A DNA stretch of 64,000 nt from Chlorokybus atmophyticus. Lineage: Eukaryota > Streptophyta > Chlorokybophyceae > Chlorokybales > Chlorokybaceae. The translations under genes and the position numbers were made by a program. Below are positions 33,310 through 44,288 of the stretch, piece after piece; the first letter of the stretch is position 1; every line of letters starts with the position of its first letter. Location: the NCBI GenBank assembly GCA_009103225.1, contig RHPI01000026.1, positions 420,603-484,602 on the forward strand. Reading direction: 5' to 3'. A model generated the notes under the pieces. It had not been told where the DNA came from. It did no database searches and saw only the letters and a program-made list of their open reading frames with translations.

Positions 33310-36300
33310 CTACCGGTCTTCAAGCGCAGCCGCGTTTGCCTGAGCTTCCTTCGAACCTCCGTCCACCTCTCTGGGCTGCGAAGCCCAGTTCCATTTGCCG
33401 CTGGCTGGACGCCCGTCAAGAGTCCTGTCGTGGTCAACAGCCTCGCCATCGACGGAGTCATTGACCGCAGATGCGCTGGAGGGAGCGAGCTTCGACTGCA
33501 ATGGGCTCTGCGCTGGCCTGAAACTCTCCAAATGAAGCGCGTCGAGCACTTTCGGCATCATCTTGCCGTACAACCCGTGCCCAGTAACCAGCTCAGAGCA
33601 GTCCACATTCTCTACACCTGTGTTGCAATATGCAAACAGACAAGTGAGACAGTGCACACGCAAACAAGTTTGCCAGTTTGCCAGGTTGCCAGTGTACACC
33701 CCGAGACAACTTCGTGCGATGTGATGTCATGTGGCAAACATAAATGGATCACCTGCGCAATGAACCTCTGAGATGCCTGCAACGTCTTTAACAAAGGCGG
33801 ACGCCCGGAACACCAGAGCGAGTACCATATCTTTGGTGCTGTACCCATTGATCAGGCGGCCGGACACTGCTTTGCGCACAACTGACCATTTCTGCAGAAA
33901 AACAGAGACTTGCGCGTTTGCGAGGCTGTAAGCTACTAGCAGAAGCTCACTTGTCAATAACAGGAGCTAACCCACCTTAGGGCTGTTGATAACAGGCGTG
34001 CCAAGCAGAACAGCTGTTTCTACGGTCGTGAAGTCTTTCCGCTTCGCTAACTCCTCCAGGCAGTGGAAGATAACCTGCATACACTAGCATCCATTATGAA
34101 CAAGCAAGCCACCACCATGCCACTGTTTTAGCTTGGCACAGCCTGCCTTGCCTTTGCACCCAGCGAATAGCCTATCAGCGTGACAGGACGATTGCCATGT
34201 ACTCTTTTGGACAACACATCTGCCAGGAACATGCCAGCTTTCTCGGCTCTGCGCAAGCACATCAATCAAGTACCAAGCACGCACGGTAGCAGCTGCTAGC
34301 ATAGCAGCGAAACCATTGCACATGCCGCACCTGTCAAGTGCTATAGTCCACGGGCCATCCAGGAAGCTTGCGGCGCTGACCACTGCCGCCGGCAGCGCCA
34401 AGGCTAAAACTAGAGAAGCCAGCACTGTCTGCATGGCTCCTTGCTTGATAGCTGTCATCACTGCCTGCCAGCACAAACGTGGATTTGAGCTAAGCATACC
34501 TCGTGGTTTGATTGATGAATGCATCACGCATCCCACAACACCTGATCAGTGATCAAGTCCTTTATGGCTGTGCCGACACGCATTAGGTGCTCCGTTTCCC
34601 AAGCGATTGCGTACCTGTGCACACAAGCCAACAGTTGTGCGCATGACTCAACAGCAAGAAACGCACGACACGAGATTAGAGCCTTGTGCAAGACCCAAGC
34701 GACATAAGCATCATTACAACATGAGTGGCACCTTTCAGCGTCCGCTGCGCCTGGACAGTTCTCCCAAGGAGTAATGAAGTCAGACTCTTCCAGCAGCCAC
34801 CCTGTGACAGTCATGACAACTGCCAGCCGACCCTGCAGGCAGCTTGCAACCATGAACCACAGCCGTCAACGACAATTGTAGAGAGATTGCAACCCGTTGG
34901 CTGCACAGCATACCGTGCCCGCAGTGTCTCCAATTGGCAGGAAGCGGAAGTCTTCAATGCCAGCAGTGCGCGTTGCCATCTTTGACCCAGTCAATCCCGC
35001 ACCCGCAGCTGGCGAGCATGCATAAATATAAAGCACTTATTCTCTCGCAACAAACACACAAGTCTGATATGCCATTGCTTGAGTAGCACGAGGCGCACCT
35101 GATGCAACAAACATGCATGCACGCATGCGGCCCCGCTCATGCACGGGCGCAGGCACGTGCACGTACACATGCACGCACATGCGTACAAGCACACGTGTAT
35201 GTAAGTTGCACTAGTTTGTGCGTTCCTCACCACCAAACGCCCCTGCTACTGCTGCTGTTCCCACAGCAGTCCCTGCAGAAGCCGCAATGGCTGCAACGGA
35301 TGTACCCGCTGTCAAACCCGCGACAGCTGTTGCCAGCGCCGGTGCAGCAAGCCCTGAGAGCAACACAGCATCAGCGCATGACTTTCAGCCCTGACAAGTT
35401 CATGTGAGCTTGCAATGCAGTACCTCCAGTGACAGCTAGAAGTGCTCCACCACCCACGGCAGCAAGGCCAATCTTCGTGTAACGCATCCAGGACTTAGAC
35501 TGCGTCTTCACCAACTCGCGCTGCTGTTCAGCACCCTCGTCCAGCTGCAATGGTGGTGCAGCTGTTCATGTGCAGCTGGCATGCCAGTGCACGCCCCCAC
35601 TACAAACGTCTTACCGATGCTGCAGCTTCCACCGCAAGCAGCACTTCTAAGTTGGCCTGCGGAGTTGATGAGCCGACAGAGACAATGGCGACGGGCTCGC
35701 TATCATCGGGACTCTAGTGCTGAGTGGAGAGCAACATACCATAACAGGCCATTCCAGTTGTAGCCATTCTGTCACTTGCCGCAGCGCTGTGCGGACGCGT
35801 GCATCATACTTGCGCACGGGTTGACGCTCCTGTGAATGATAAGGGGTCAACATTGCATGCTGTTGCAAACACATGTACATGTTTGGTTGCTACTCTGTAC
35901 CAGCTTCTTGTCTTTCATCTGCAGCGTTGCAATGCTGTCTGCAAGCGATGACACTTGACCTCTGTCACCTGCTGTGGCAGCATCCAGCAGCTCCCAAAGC
36001 ACTGCGACTTGCTTCTGCTTGTATGCATCTTTCTGTGGAATGAAGGGAGATGACACTTCATCATTTTGCTTGCTCTGTAGCTGATGGCAATTGGCGGTTG
36101 TTGGAGAACTTGGACCCGATGCGTGTTGACAATGTGTACCCAGCTAGACTCGCTCAGCATCTTTACAAACATGTGGCCAGGAGCAATAGCACAACATATT
36201 GTTCGCCGCAGCGCCATTGCAACCAGCACACGCAAAACACTCACTTGTGTGGACGCCTCCAGGCTTCGCCCGCTGGTGCTCACGACAGCAGAGTTGTGTC

Positions 36301-37323
36301 CTTGAATGAGCGAGCGCAAAAACTGCGTGCAACATGCACAAACAAAAATCATTCCAGTAGCATGTGTGGCAACCGGACACACACTCACATACGCATGCCG
36401 TCTGTTGCGGCCGTTTGTGCTGTGTCGTTAGTATCAGCACATGTACATACCGTTTCTATGTAATGCTTGGCTTCATTTGGTGGCGAGTTGGCTACCTCAA
36501 CAAATCCTGGCCAGGACTTCGGCGGCAGCGACAGCCGACTGCATAATCATCAGCTGCACGAATTAGTCAACAGAATGTACACATACCTCGACTGTGTACA
36601 CATGCACATAGACGTGTTTCAAAGTATACACGTACGGAGATTCTCTTCCACTTGCACAAGCAGACACAGGCACATGCAGGTATGCACGCATACACACACA
36701 CGTAAACCTTTAAACTCGCCCCCTCAAACACATACCGCAAGCACATGGATATGCACAAGTGCATGGCATGCCAGCAACAGGAACATGGGGATGGGAGACA
36801 GCCCTTCTACGAGCCGTTGTAACCATTCAAGCGCACAGTGTGCTGTGCAGGCGACAGGTTGCTCGCGTGGCAGCCATGCCAAGCTGGCAACTAGCTTGGC
36901 ATGGCCATAAGGCATGACAAGCACGCATGCAACGTTCCGTGTTGAGCAAGCTGTTCCAGTGCAGCATGCATGCACACTGGTGTCTTGCCTGAATATCTTC
37001 TGGCAGACGTCATCCTGGAAGTCCGCCCACGGGTCCAGCTGCTGCAAGTCGCTGTTGCTACTGCTGTTGTTGTTGTCGCTGCTGCTGCCTTCCACCGTGC
37101 GCCGCCTGGCAGCTGCCCCGGCCAGGGCAAACAGCCCGGCGGCGGCGTACCTCTGAGAGTCATCCAGCTCTGGCGCCTGCTGCTGCTTGTCCCCCATGAC
37201 CATCACCTCCTCCACCTTCACCTCCACCTCCGCCTCCGCCTCCGCCTCCGCCTCCGCCACCTGCCTTGCCAGCAATGTGCTTAAGCATACAGTAGTCAAC
37301 TTTCTTCCTGTGGACAACCTCAT
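33310..37323 (-). CDS. TMCO4-like DUF726 membrane protein with alpha/beta-hydrolase fold
   Basis: Sixteen exons on the minus strand join in phase to about 696 residues: 37323-36989, 36538-36451, 36322-36245, 36032-35901, 35829-35740, 35713-35615, 35544-35424, 35353-35231, 35008-34914, 34832-34732, 34614-34542, 34464-34331, 34248-34152, 34074-33976, 33891-33766 and 33609-33310. Family blocks in order: WMRYTKIGLAAVGGGAL and a Gly/Ala-rich membrane segment, GAGLTGSKM, TVTGWLLEESDFITPWE, YAIAWETEHLMRVGTAI, a second hydrophobic helix, LIGYSLGAK with the nucleophile-elbow Ser, VIFHCLEELAKR, LLGTPV, VSGRLINGYSTKDMVL and NVDCSELVTGH. Introns 1 and 13 use GC donors. The N-terminus has an (EA)n run from a CTC/CGC microsatellite, and the start is uncertain (MVMGDK downstream is an alternative). 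Biochemical substrate unknown. Confidence 0.87.
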
Positions 37324-37404
37324 GGATGGAGGCGTTTACGGCGACGGCGAGAGCTCTGTCCCGGTGGTGGGGGAGGCGGCGAGGAGGAGGGGGCTAGCAG
37401 CAGC
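37324..37404. promoter_or_regulatory. 81-bp gap between two divergent start codons, likely bidirectional promoter
   Basis: The presumed ATGs of the TMCO4-like gene (minus) and the Gln-rich gene (plus) are only 81 bp apart, leaving room for little besides shared control sequence and short leaders. No TATA box is visible. If the TMCO4-like start is the internal Met, the gap is somewhat larger. Confidence 0.5.
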
Positions 37405-40400
37405 ATGGCCTCTGGACAGCCGCCGCGCCAACCACCGGCGCTGGCAGGGGCGGCGACGACGACGCCGGCGACGGCACTGACAGCATTCGACACGTCCATA
37501 GCTCATCTAGGAGCAGCAGCTGCTGCGTCTCCTGCTGCTTCTTCCAACGCATCGCTAACTATGCCGTCTGCTTCTGAGATAGCCAACGACTGCCAGAGTA
37601 AGTTGACAAAATCTTACAGCTTTCTACCTGGAGGGGTGCCTTTCTGTTTTTCACTTTACTTGCGATAGCAATGCCAGCAGAGTACATGCTGAGTTTGTAA
37701 GTAAGCCTGCCGTACGCATGCTTGTTGCAATGCGTTTTCTCACATGGCAGCTCCATGAATAAGCACACATGCAGGTGGCGTCACAAGCATGTGGTCTTGG
37801 TGTGGTAGCGCGTGCCGCCTATGCTTGTTCAGTTGTGTTGCTTGTGTGAAGCGATTTTGTTCAGCGCTTGAGTTGTTGCACTTTGCACAACGCAGCTTGA
37901 TGTCAGCTACCAAGTGTGAAGCTATCAGCTGTCAACTGCTTTGTTCTTGGTTGCTCCTCATATTGGCAGTCGACGTTTATCCATTTGGTCCTCGACTAGC
38001 ACCTGCTATAGGCGTGTAGGTTGTTGTCCAAGTCGCCCTGTAACTGTGGTACAATATGTGGCAGGCCATAACATGGCAATGCACCGCAATTTGCAGCTTC
38101 TTGTTCAACGCGATGCGCTGCTTGCACGACACCTGCGCCAGTCTGAAGAAGCCCGCAAGCAGCAGGCGGAGCAGCTGAGCGGCGATTTGGCACGGTCCGA
38201 AGTGCTGCGCAAACACGCGGAAGAGTGTTTGCAGGAAGCAACACGGCGGGAGTTTACCGCACAGCAACGCGTGCGAGCTCTTGAGCAGCAACTTGCTGAG
38301 GCGGAATGGAAGCTTCAACATGCTGGCATGCAAGTAGAACTTGACAGCGCTTGTGAGAATGCTGTTGATGTGGACAACAGTGCCCAGCAGACTGGATTGG
38401 GTACAGAGAACGGGTCTGCGCCGCCGGCTGAGACTGAAAATGACACGCAGATGGCAAGGCAGGCCGTTCAGCAGTTGCTAGAGCTGTATGCAGTGCTGCA
38501 AAAGCTGATCGATGGCTTCTGCGACGGCTTTTCGGCAACCATGGAAGCGCTTGCACAAGGTTGTGGGTGTGCGTCTCATGTCTTGGTGCCTTTGTCTGAA
38601 TCGGTGGATGACCAGCAGCATATGCGCAGAGTACCCAAAATTTAGCCCTGAGTACTGGCTGCCTGCAACTGACATGAAGTACATGCGGTGGCTGAGGGCG
38701 TTTCGTCTAGACTCACAACAGGTCTTGTGGTAAACGTCTGCAGCTGCATGCAGTAGACCGTTGGTGCTGCATGCTGTGTGGTTGTGCTCACAAAGCATGG
38801 TGCTGTTATGCAGGCAAAAAGCAGGGGCAATAAAGCGCACACAACAGGTGGACAAGCACACTGTCAGCACTTGTCAGAAGGCAGAAACACCGAACAACAC
38901 ACGCATCCAGCAACTGCAGAAGCCTCCATGCAGGCCAAAAGCAGAGATGCGGCAGTGCAGACGATTCTGGACACGAACCAGCTAAGCAAGGCGCTCGTTC
39001 AGCTGCGAGTGCATTTGCGGGAGCAAGAGCAGTTGAAGCAGACGCAACCGCAAGTGCAGCAGCGGCTTGCGCAGCAACGGCAAGCTCTGCTGCTGCCAAA
39101 GCCACCTGGCGCGCCAGCAGCAGAGCCATCCCACGCACAGCCATCATCAGTCAGACCAACCATGCAACCTGCCAGCCCCCGTCCGATCCCAAACCAATCG
39201 CTGCTCAGGCAACATCAACTGGCCACTTCATCTTCACTGCAGCATAGGCCAGTGCAGCAAGCGTGCATGCAAACCTCACCACAACAGCAACGACAGCAGC
39301 AGCAGCAGCAGCAGCTGGCACTCAGCGTGTATCAACAATCTATGGTCGGCAGGCCAATTTCACCGCAAGCGCAGGCCAACAACAGGACAGCACAGCCCGC
39401 AGCCGCAAGCCGATTGAACCCGGCCAACCAGCTCCAATCCCCCCTCAACCAGATCCAATCCCAGCTCGCACACAATCAGTCTCCCCACTTGCAAAGCAAC
39501 TCCAACGCCGCTTCGCTACAGCACTTGCATCCTCAGCGCAGAACCCACCCCTTCCACGTGGTCCCGCCCATTCCTGGAGCGGAACTGTCACACTCGCCGG
39601 CAGCTGAGCAACTACCTGTCGCACAACAACATGCGCAAGTTGGTCGAGTGCATACATCTGTCACAGCTCCACTTGCCGGCAACACGCGTCTAGAGTTCGG
39701 AGGCTCGTTGCAACCCACTGATGCACCACTCACCCACTACCAGCAGTACTGCAGTCTGCAGGACACGTATGCGCAGATGCAGATGCAGAGGCTCTCCACT
39801 GACATCCTACCCACAACGCAACCTCTCTCGCACCAGCAGCAGCAGCAGCAGCAGCAGCCTCCCGTGCAGCTTCCGACAACCCCCCTTGCCGCAAGCAACG
39901 CACATGCACAATCTCAAGCACTTCACAACAGTCCTCTGGTCAGCACCGCTCCTCAATCGCCAGCGGAGGTTGCCGACGCTATCGCATTGGCCGAGTGTCT
40001 ACAGCAAGATGGTACCCATGCGCCCTCCGTGATTCTGGACACTGAACTCGAAGACGGGGAGATCGGCAAGCAGCATTCTTGTGAGCCCCCTGTGCCGGCT
40101 ACAGAAGGAAGACAGCCTGAGCCTGTACTTGCAGAAGTCGCTGAAATTAGCAGTCGTGTAAGAACAGCACTGCACATGCACAACTTTCAAGCGCTGCAGT
40201 TGGCAGTTGCAACAAGTGGTTCCATCATGCAAACCAACAGATGTTGCTCTGTTGAATTGCATGGTGAGGTAAAGACAGCATGCAGCTGTCTGTCTAATTA
40301 CGTTGCTCCCATTGTTGTGACAGGCCAACCAGGAAGAGTTAGCGGCCGCCGTGCATGTCAAGCAGGAGTATCAAAGTGAGAGTGCAGTGGAGGGTCGCGA

Positions 40401-40545
40401 GGTGGCAGAAACCAAGGCCAAGATGAAGAACCCCACCAATAACGGATGCAAAGACGTCGTCTCCTTGTCGTCATCAAGCGACTCTGAGGGTAGCGACGGG
40501 CTTGACTCATCCGCCTCCGCACGCAAGAGGCCTCGCGCCTGGTGA
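37405..40545 (+). CDS. unidentified Gln-rich coiled-coil protein with nuclear-type C-terminus
   Basis: I do not recognise the family. Proposed exons are 37405-37597, 38065 to about 38629, about 38934-40157 and 40324-40545; the middle joins are tentative and a small exon may be missing. After an Ala/Ser-rich N-terminus there is a coiled coil (residues about 65-150, DALLARHLRQSEEARKQQAE and onward) and a predicted helix LLELYAVLQKLIDGFCDGF. A long low-complexity Gln/Pro/Ser region with poly-Gln runs follows. The last exon has a sumoylation-type site VKQE, an acidic Ser stretch VVSLSSSSDSE resembling a SUMO-interacting motif, and a basic RKRPR just before the stop. This composition suggests a nuclear or condensate-type regulator (inference). 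It is divergently paired with the TMCO4-like gene. Confidence 0.65.
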
Positions 40546-41426
40546 AGCTCACACCCACGCGCAGGCACCCGCCCACCCACCCACCCACATGCATGCACAC
40601 TCGGATTGTGTGCGCTTCAGGCTGTTCTGTGCAGCTGTGCTGCTCTCAGCCAGTTCTACGCCAGGCTACAAGTGTACTCAGCTGAGTTTGCGTCAGACAT
40701 GCGGCGATGATCAGAGCGCGTACCAATATATGTGACATGATACATGTAAGATTAAACCTTAGGCATGTATGATATAGTGCATGCAATATATACAACATAC
40801 TCAAGAGTTATATGTGAGAATGTCATATCGGAAATGAGCAAGTGCTACTGGCACTACATACATTCTTGTTGCGTCGCTTGACGCACCAGCAATAGAGGAA
40901 AACATGCTTCTACAACACCTTTGTACATGCTGCATGCATTCCTTGACCTCATGTGGAGCGCATCAATGCATAACAGTTTACAGTGTTATCGTTCCGTGCA
41001 TGCTGCTTACCAGCATCGAGTTTCCAATCCAAGCAACGCAGCAGCACTGCTACAACCGGTGACTACCATTGTTAACGGGTGTTGTACAGATAATATGAAT
41101 TCGAATTATGTATGCGTACTTGTATGTCTAACAGGGTGGTGATGTTAGTAGTAGTGGTAGTGAAGATAGAAAAGGTCAGCCCGGTGGTCAACTTCTGAAT
41201 GACAGTGACTGCCCGCATGCTGTATGCTGCTCACACTTCTTTGCAGATACAACACAAACCAGCTCAGACGCTCACGCGGAGCCCATAACGATGAAGACGA
41301 CGTGAACACAACACTGCCTTTGGCACGCCAAAGTTGCACGTGTCCCATCGGCAGGCGCGGGTGCCAAGCCAGCGTCATCGGCGGCGGCGGCGGCGGGAGG
41401 GAGAAGCGGCGGAGTTGGGGTGATGA
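40546..41426. other. intergenic, no gene seen
   Basis: Contains a CCCACC/CCACCC run just after the previous stop and AT-rich spacer. A GC-rich part after 41360 with a (GGC)n run may be the promoter or 5' UTR of the YnfA-like gene. Confidence 0.5.
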
Positions 41427-43171
41427 ATGGTAGGGTGGGCATGGGTTGGTGAGCGGGCGCGTGAGGTGGGGCTCTTCGTCGGGGCTGGCCTGCTCGAGAT
41501 CGGAGGCGGGTACGCCATCTGGCAGGTGAGGGTCAGGGTGGGTGNAGGCATACACATGTGTACGTGTGCGTGGCGAGGGTGTACACTTGCGCACGTGCGC
41601 GTGCGTGTGCGCACGCGCGCGCGTTTGTGTGCTCGTTTGTGTGTGCACGTGCGTGCGGGAGGGCGTGGCATGTGCATTGGGGGGGGTGCACGCACGTCTG
41701 TGTGCGCGTGCTAGCGTGGGTGTTTGTGTGTGTGTTGGGGGGGTGGGGTGGGGTGGGGTTGCTCTGCATGTACAGAGAGACATGCTAGCACATGTCAAAG
41801 CCCAGCACACTCAAACGCGCGCAGCTACACGCACACACTCATGCATGCATGCATGCGCCAACATGTTCAAACACACGCACACGAACACCTGCATACGTAC
41901 TCAAGACGCGTACGTGTGTTTTTTGCGTGCGTTGTGATTGATGATGCACTTATGAAGCTGGCGATGGCGCAGCGCTATTGTGGATCGTATCACAAAAGGA
42001 TATACACATGCGAGCATCATGCACCATGCACACACACAGTTGCTGTTGGCTGCATGTTTCACGACTTCGGCAATAGGAGCGTCATTGTGCTACTGAAATT
42101 GAATGAAATAGCTGCCTGCCTGCTTCCCTGCAGGCCACACATAGTAGGGCTTGTGACCACGCTCACGCGCGCGCTTGCGCGTCGTATTCATATCCCTGAT
42201 TTCGCCATATAGGTGCCTTGTTTGCGCACACGCCTCTCAGTGGGTGCAATATCAACAACGTTGCTTGGACACTGTCACCCATGACTACTGGTAAGCACGT
42301 GCAACACCACACCACTTGACATTTATGTGAACGCAACCAGTGGTGAGTACATCAATCTGGTTCAGCAAACACGTGACCAAAGCAACACATGAGTGACACG
42401 CACGCACGCACGCACGGTCTTGTTGTACAGCTACCAACAAAAGCTTCACGCAGGTCGTGCGCGAGGGCGCGCGCTGGTGGTGGGCTGTGTTGGGTGCGGC
42501 GGCGCTTGTGGGTTACGGCTTCGTGCCGACGCTGCAGCACATCGACTTCGCACGCGCGTACGCCGTGTACGGGGGCTACTTCATTGTGCTGGCGCTCCTG
42601 TGGGGATGGGCCTTCCAACATCAAAGGCAAGACACAACACGCAAGCGCATGGGCAGGCACATGCACGCACATGCATACACACGCGCATGCGCGCGCAGAC
42701 ACGTGCACAGACACACAAGTGCACGTATGGACACGTACCCATACACCCACACACGCAAAACGTGCACACGGACGCACATACACCGCCGCACCTGTGCGCA
42801 CCCCAGTCCCAGGAACGCATGCGTACCCACCCACTGACATGCGCAAGTGCACACGCACACCCAAACGCACACGCGCACACGCAGATGTGTGCGCGTGCCA
42901 CACAAACGTACCAACACACATGTGTACACGGACACACGTGTATGCATGTTTATCCCTTGCTGCCATGTTATCTACAGCAGCCATAGCAAACTCACTATAC
43001 CATAACAGGCCTGATGTCGGGGACGTGGTGGGTTCGGTGATAGCGCTGGCGGGCGTGTGCGTGGTGCTCTACTGGCCAGGGAGGCACGGCGATGAGCAGG
43101 CGACAGCAGACACGCTGTCGCCGAGTCAACAGGGGCCTACATTCGCACCTGCACTGGCCCCAACACCCTGA
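41427..43171 (+). CDS. YnfA/UPF0060-like small membrane protein
   Basis: Exons 41427-41525, 42454-42626 and 43009-43171 join in phase to 144 residues. Four hydrophobic segments match the bacterial YnfA/UPF0060 layout: GLFVGAGLLEIGGGYAIWQ (helix 1 with the typical Glu), WWAVLGAAALVGYGFVP (helix 2), ARAYAVYGGYFIVLALLWGW (helix 3, the most conserved block) and DVVGSVIALAGVCVVLYW (helix 4). A polar C-terminal tail of about 35 residues follows. The second intron uses a GC donor. Both introns are filled with CA/TG repeats. Function of the family is poorly defined; some bacterial members are treated as small multidrug-resistance-like proteins. The start Met at 41427 is the nearest in frame; an upstream exon cannot be excluded. 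An N at 41545 lies in intron 1. Confidence 0.8.
41560..41770. repeat. TG-rich alternating purine-pyrimidine tract in intron
   Basis: GTGTGCGCACGCGCG-type sequence with G-runs at about 41680 and 41740-41758, in the first intron of the YnfA-like gene. Potential Z-DNA and G-quadruplex former. Confidence 0.8.
42630..42950. repeat. CA-rich tract in intron
   Basis: Long imperfect CACACG/CATGCACA sequence fills most of the second intron of the YnfA-like gene. Spurious open frames rich in His, Thr and Cys arise from it. Confidence 0.8.
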
Positions 43172-44288
43172 CTCACTTTCGGCATCCAGGTGCTGGGTGC
43201 CAACTGCGTATTCAGCTCGTATGGCCAGTTGCCGTGTTATTGTAACATACAGTTAACATACATTATGTACTTACTGCGGTATTTGCAAGGGAAACAATGT
43301 ACACATCAGCAACACTGATACAATGTATATATAGGGCGAGCCCTTGCTCGCTGAGATTATGCTCACAAGCTTTATATCAGGTACTGTATATAAGGAGTAT
43401 GGTACGGTGTGTGTTGTGTAATGCCAGGTAAAGAAGGCGATCCCATAATGTTACTTCCGTGCCAGTTGTGAGATATGCCTTCACTTTCAGCCGCTAGTGC
43501 TGCTTGCTTGCTTATATCATTGATGCATGTGCACTCCATGCTGCAAAGGCATCTAAGACAGTTCGGAGTGAACTCCCAATGCACAGTCTGATACTGTGCA
43601 TGTGAGGGCTGGACTACAAGCGGGTATTGCTGCTAGCACCATCGTTGGTTGCATTGACAAATGGCCAGGTGCCAACGCACACTACATATTGTAACTTAAG
43701 AACACATTGATGTTTTGGGCCATGTTGCATGCGTCTGCTGTATCACTGGTCCTGGTCGCTCACTTCGCGCACAAGTGCGCGATACCTAAGCGCGATGCAT
43801 TTGGTGCATGTCAACTGCATGCATAACGATGCGCGTCATTGGTTGTAACAACCAAACCAAAGGTGTTACAATCTTAACAATGCAATCTTAACAGTACACG
43901 CACCCAACATCCTCTGGCCAAGCCTTTTCTTTTTGATTACAGCAAGGCTTCTGCTTTAAAAACAGTAAATCCAGCCACAGGTGTCTTCAAAAGCTGACTG
44001 ATAAATGCATAGTGCATGTGGCCGCACCACTCCACTAAACCAAATAAGAAACCTCCTGCAACCGCCTCAACACGCAGACACCAAAACCAGCTCTAGCAGT
44101 GTATGTGCGTGTATGGTTTAATGATGTGCCGTCCCCATAATACACGCGTGTGGCAGTGTGAGTGGAGAAGTGCCTGAGGTGTCTGAGTGATGATGTGTGT
44201 GGCAGCGTGCGCGTGTAGGTGTGGTGTGTGGCAGTGAGCAACTGCCGCTGTGATGTACCCATGTACACTGCAAAGTGGTGCATCCTTT
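43172..44288. other. intergenic between two convergent genes, no gene seen
   Basis: 3' regions of the YnfA-like and arsenite methyltransferase genes. A small GCGAGC-CCTT-GCTCGC hairpin lies at about 43337-43352; otherwise nothing. Confidence 0.5.

Noticed and set aside
3284-41545. Single N bases at 3284 and 41545 as biological features
   Set aside because: They are unresolved bases in the assembly. Neither falls in an exon I propose.
42352-42984. 210-codon minus-strand frame rich in Cys, Val and His
   Set aside because: Arises from the CA/TG repeats and the reverse of the YnfA exon.
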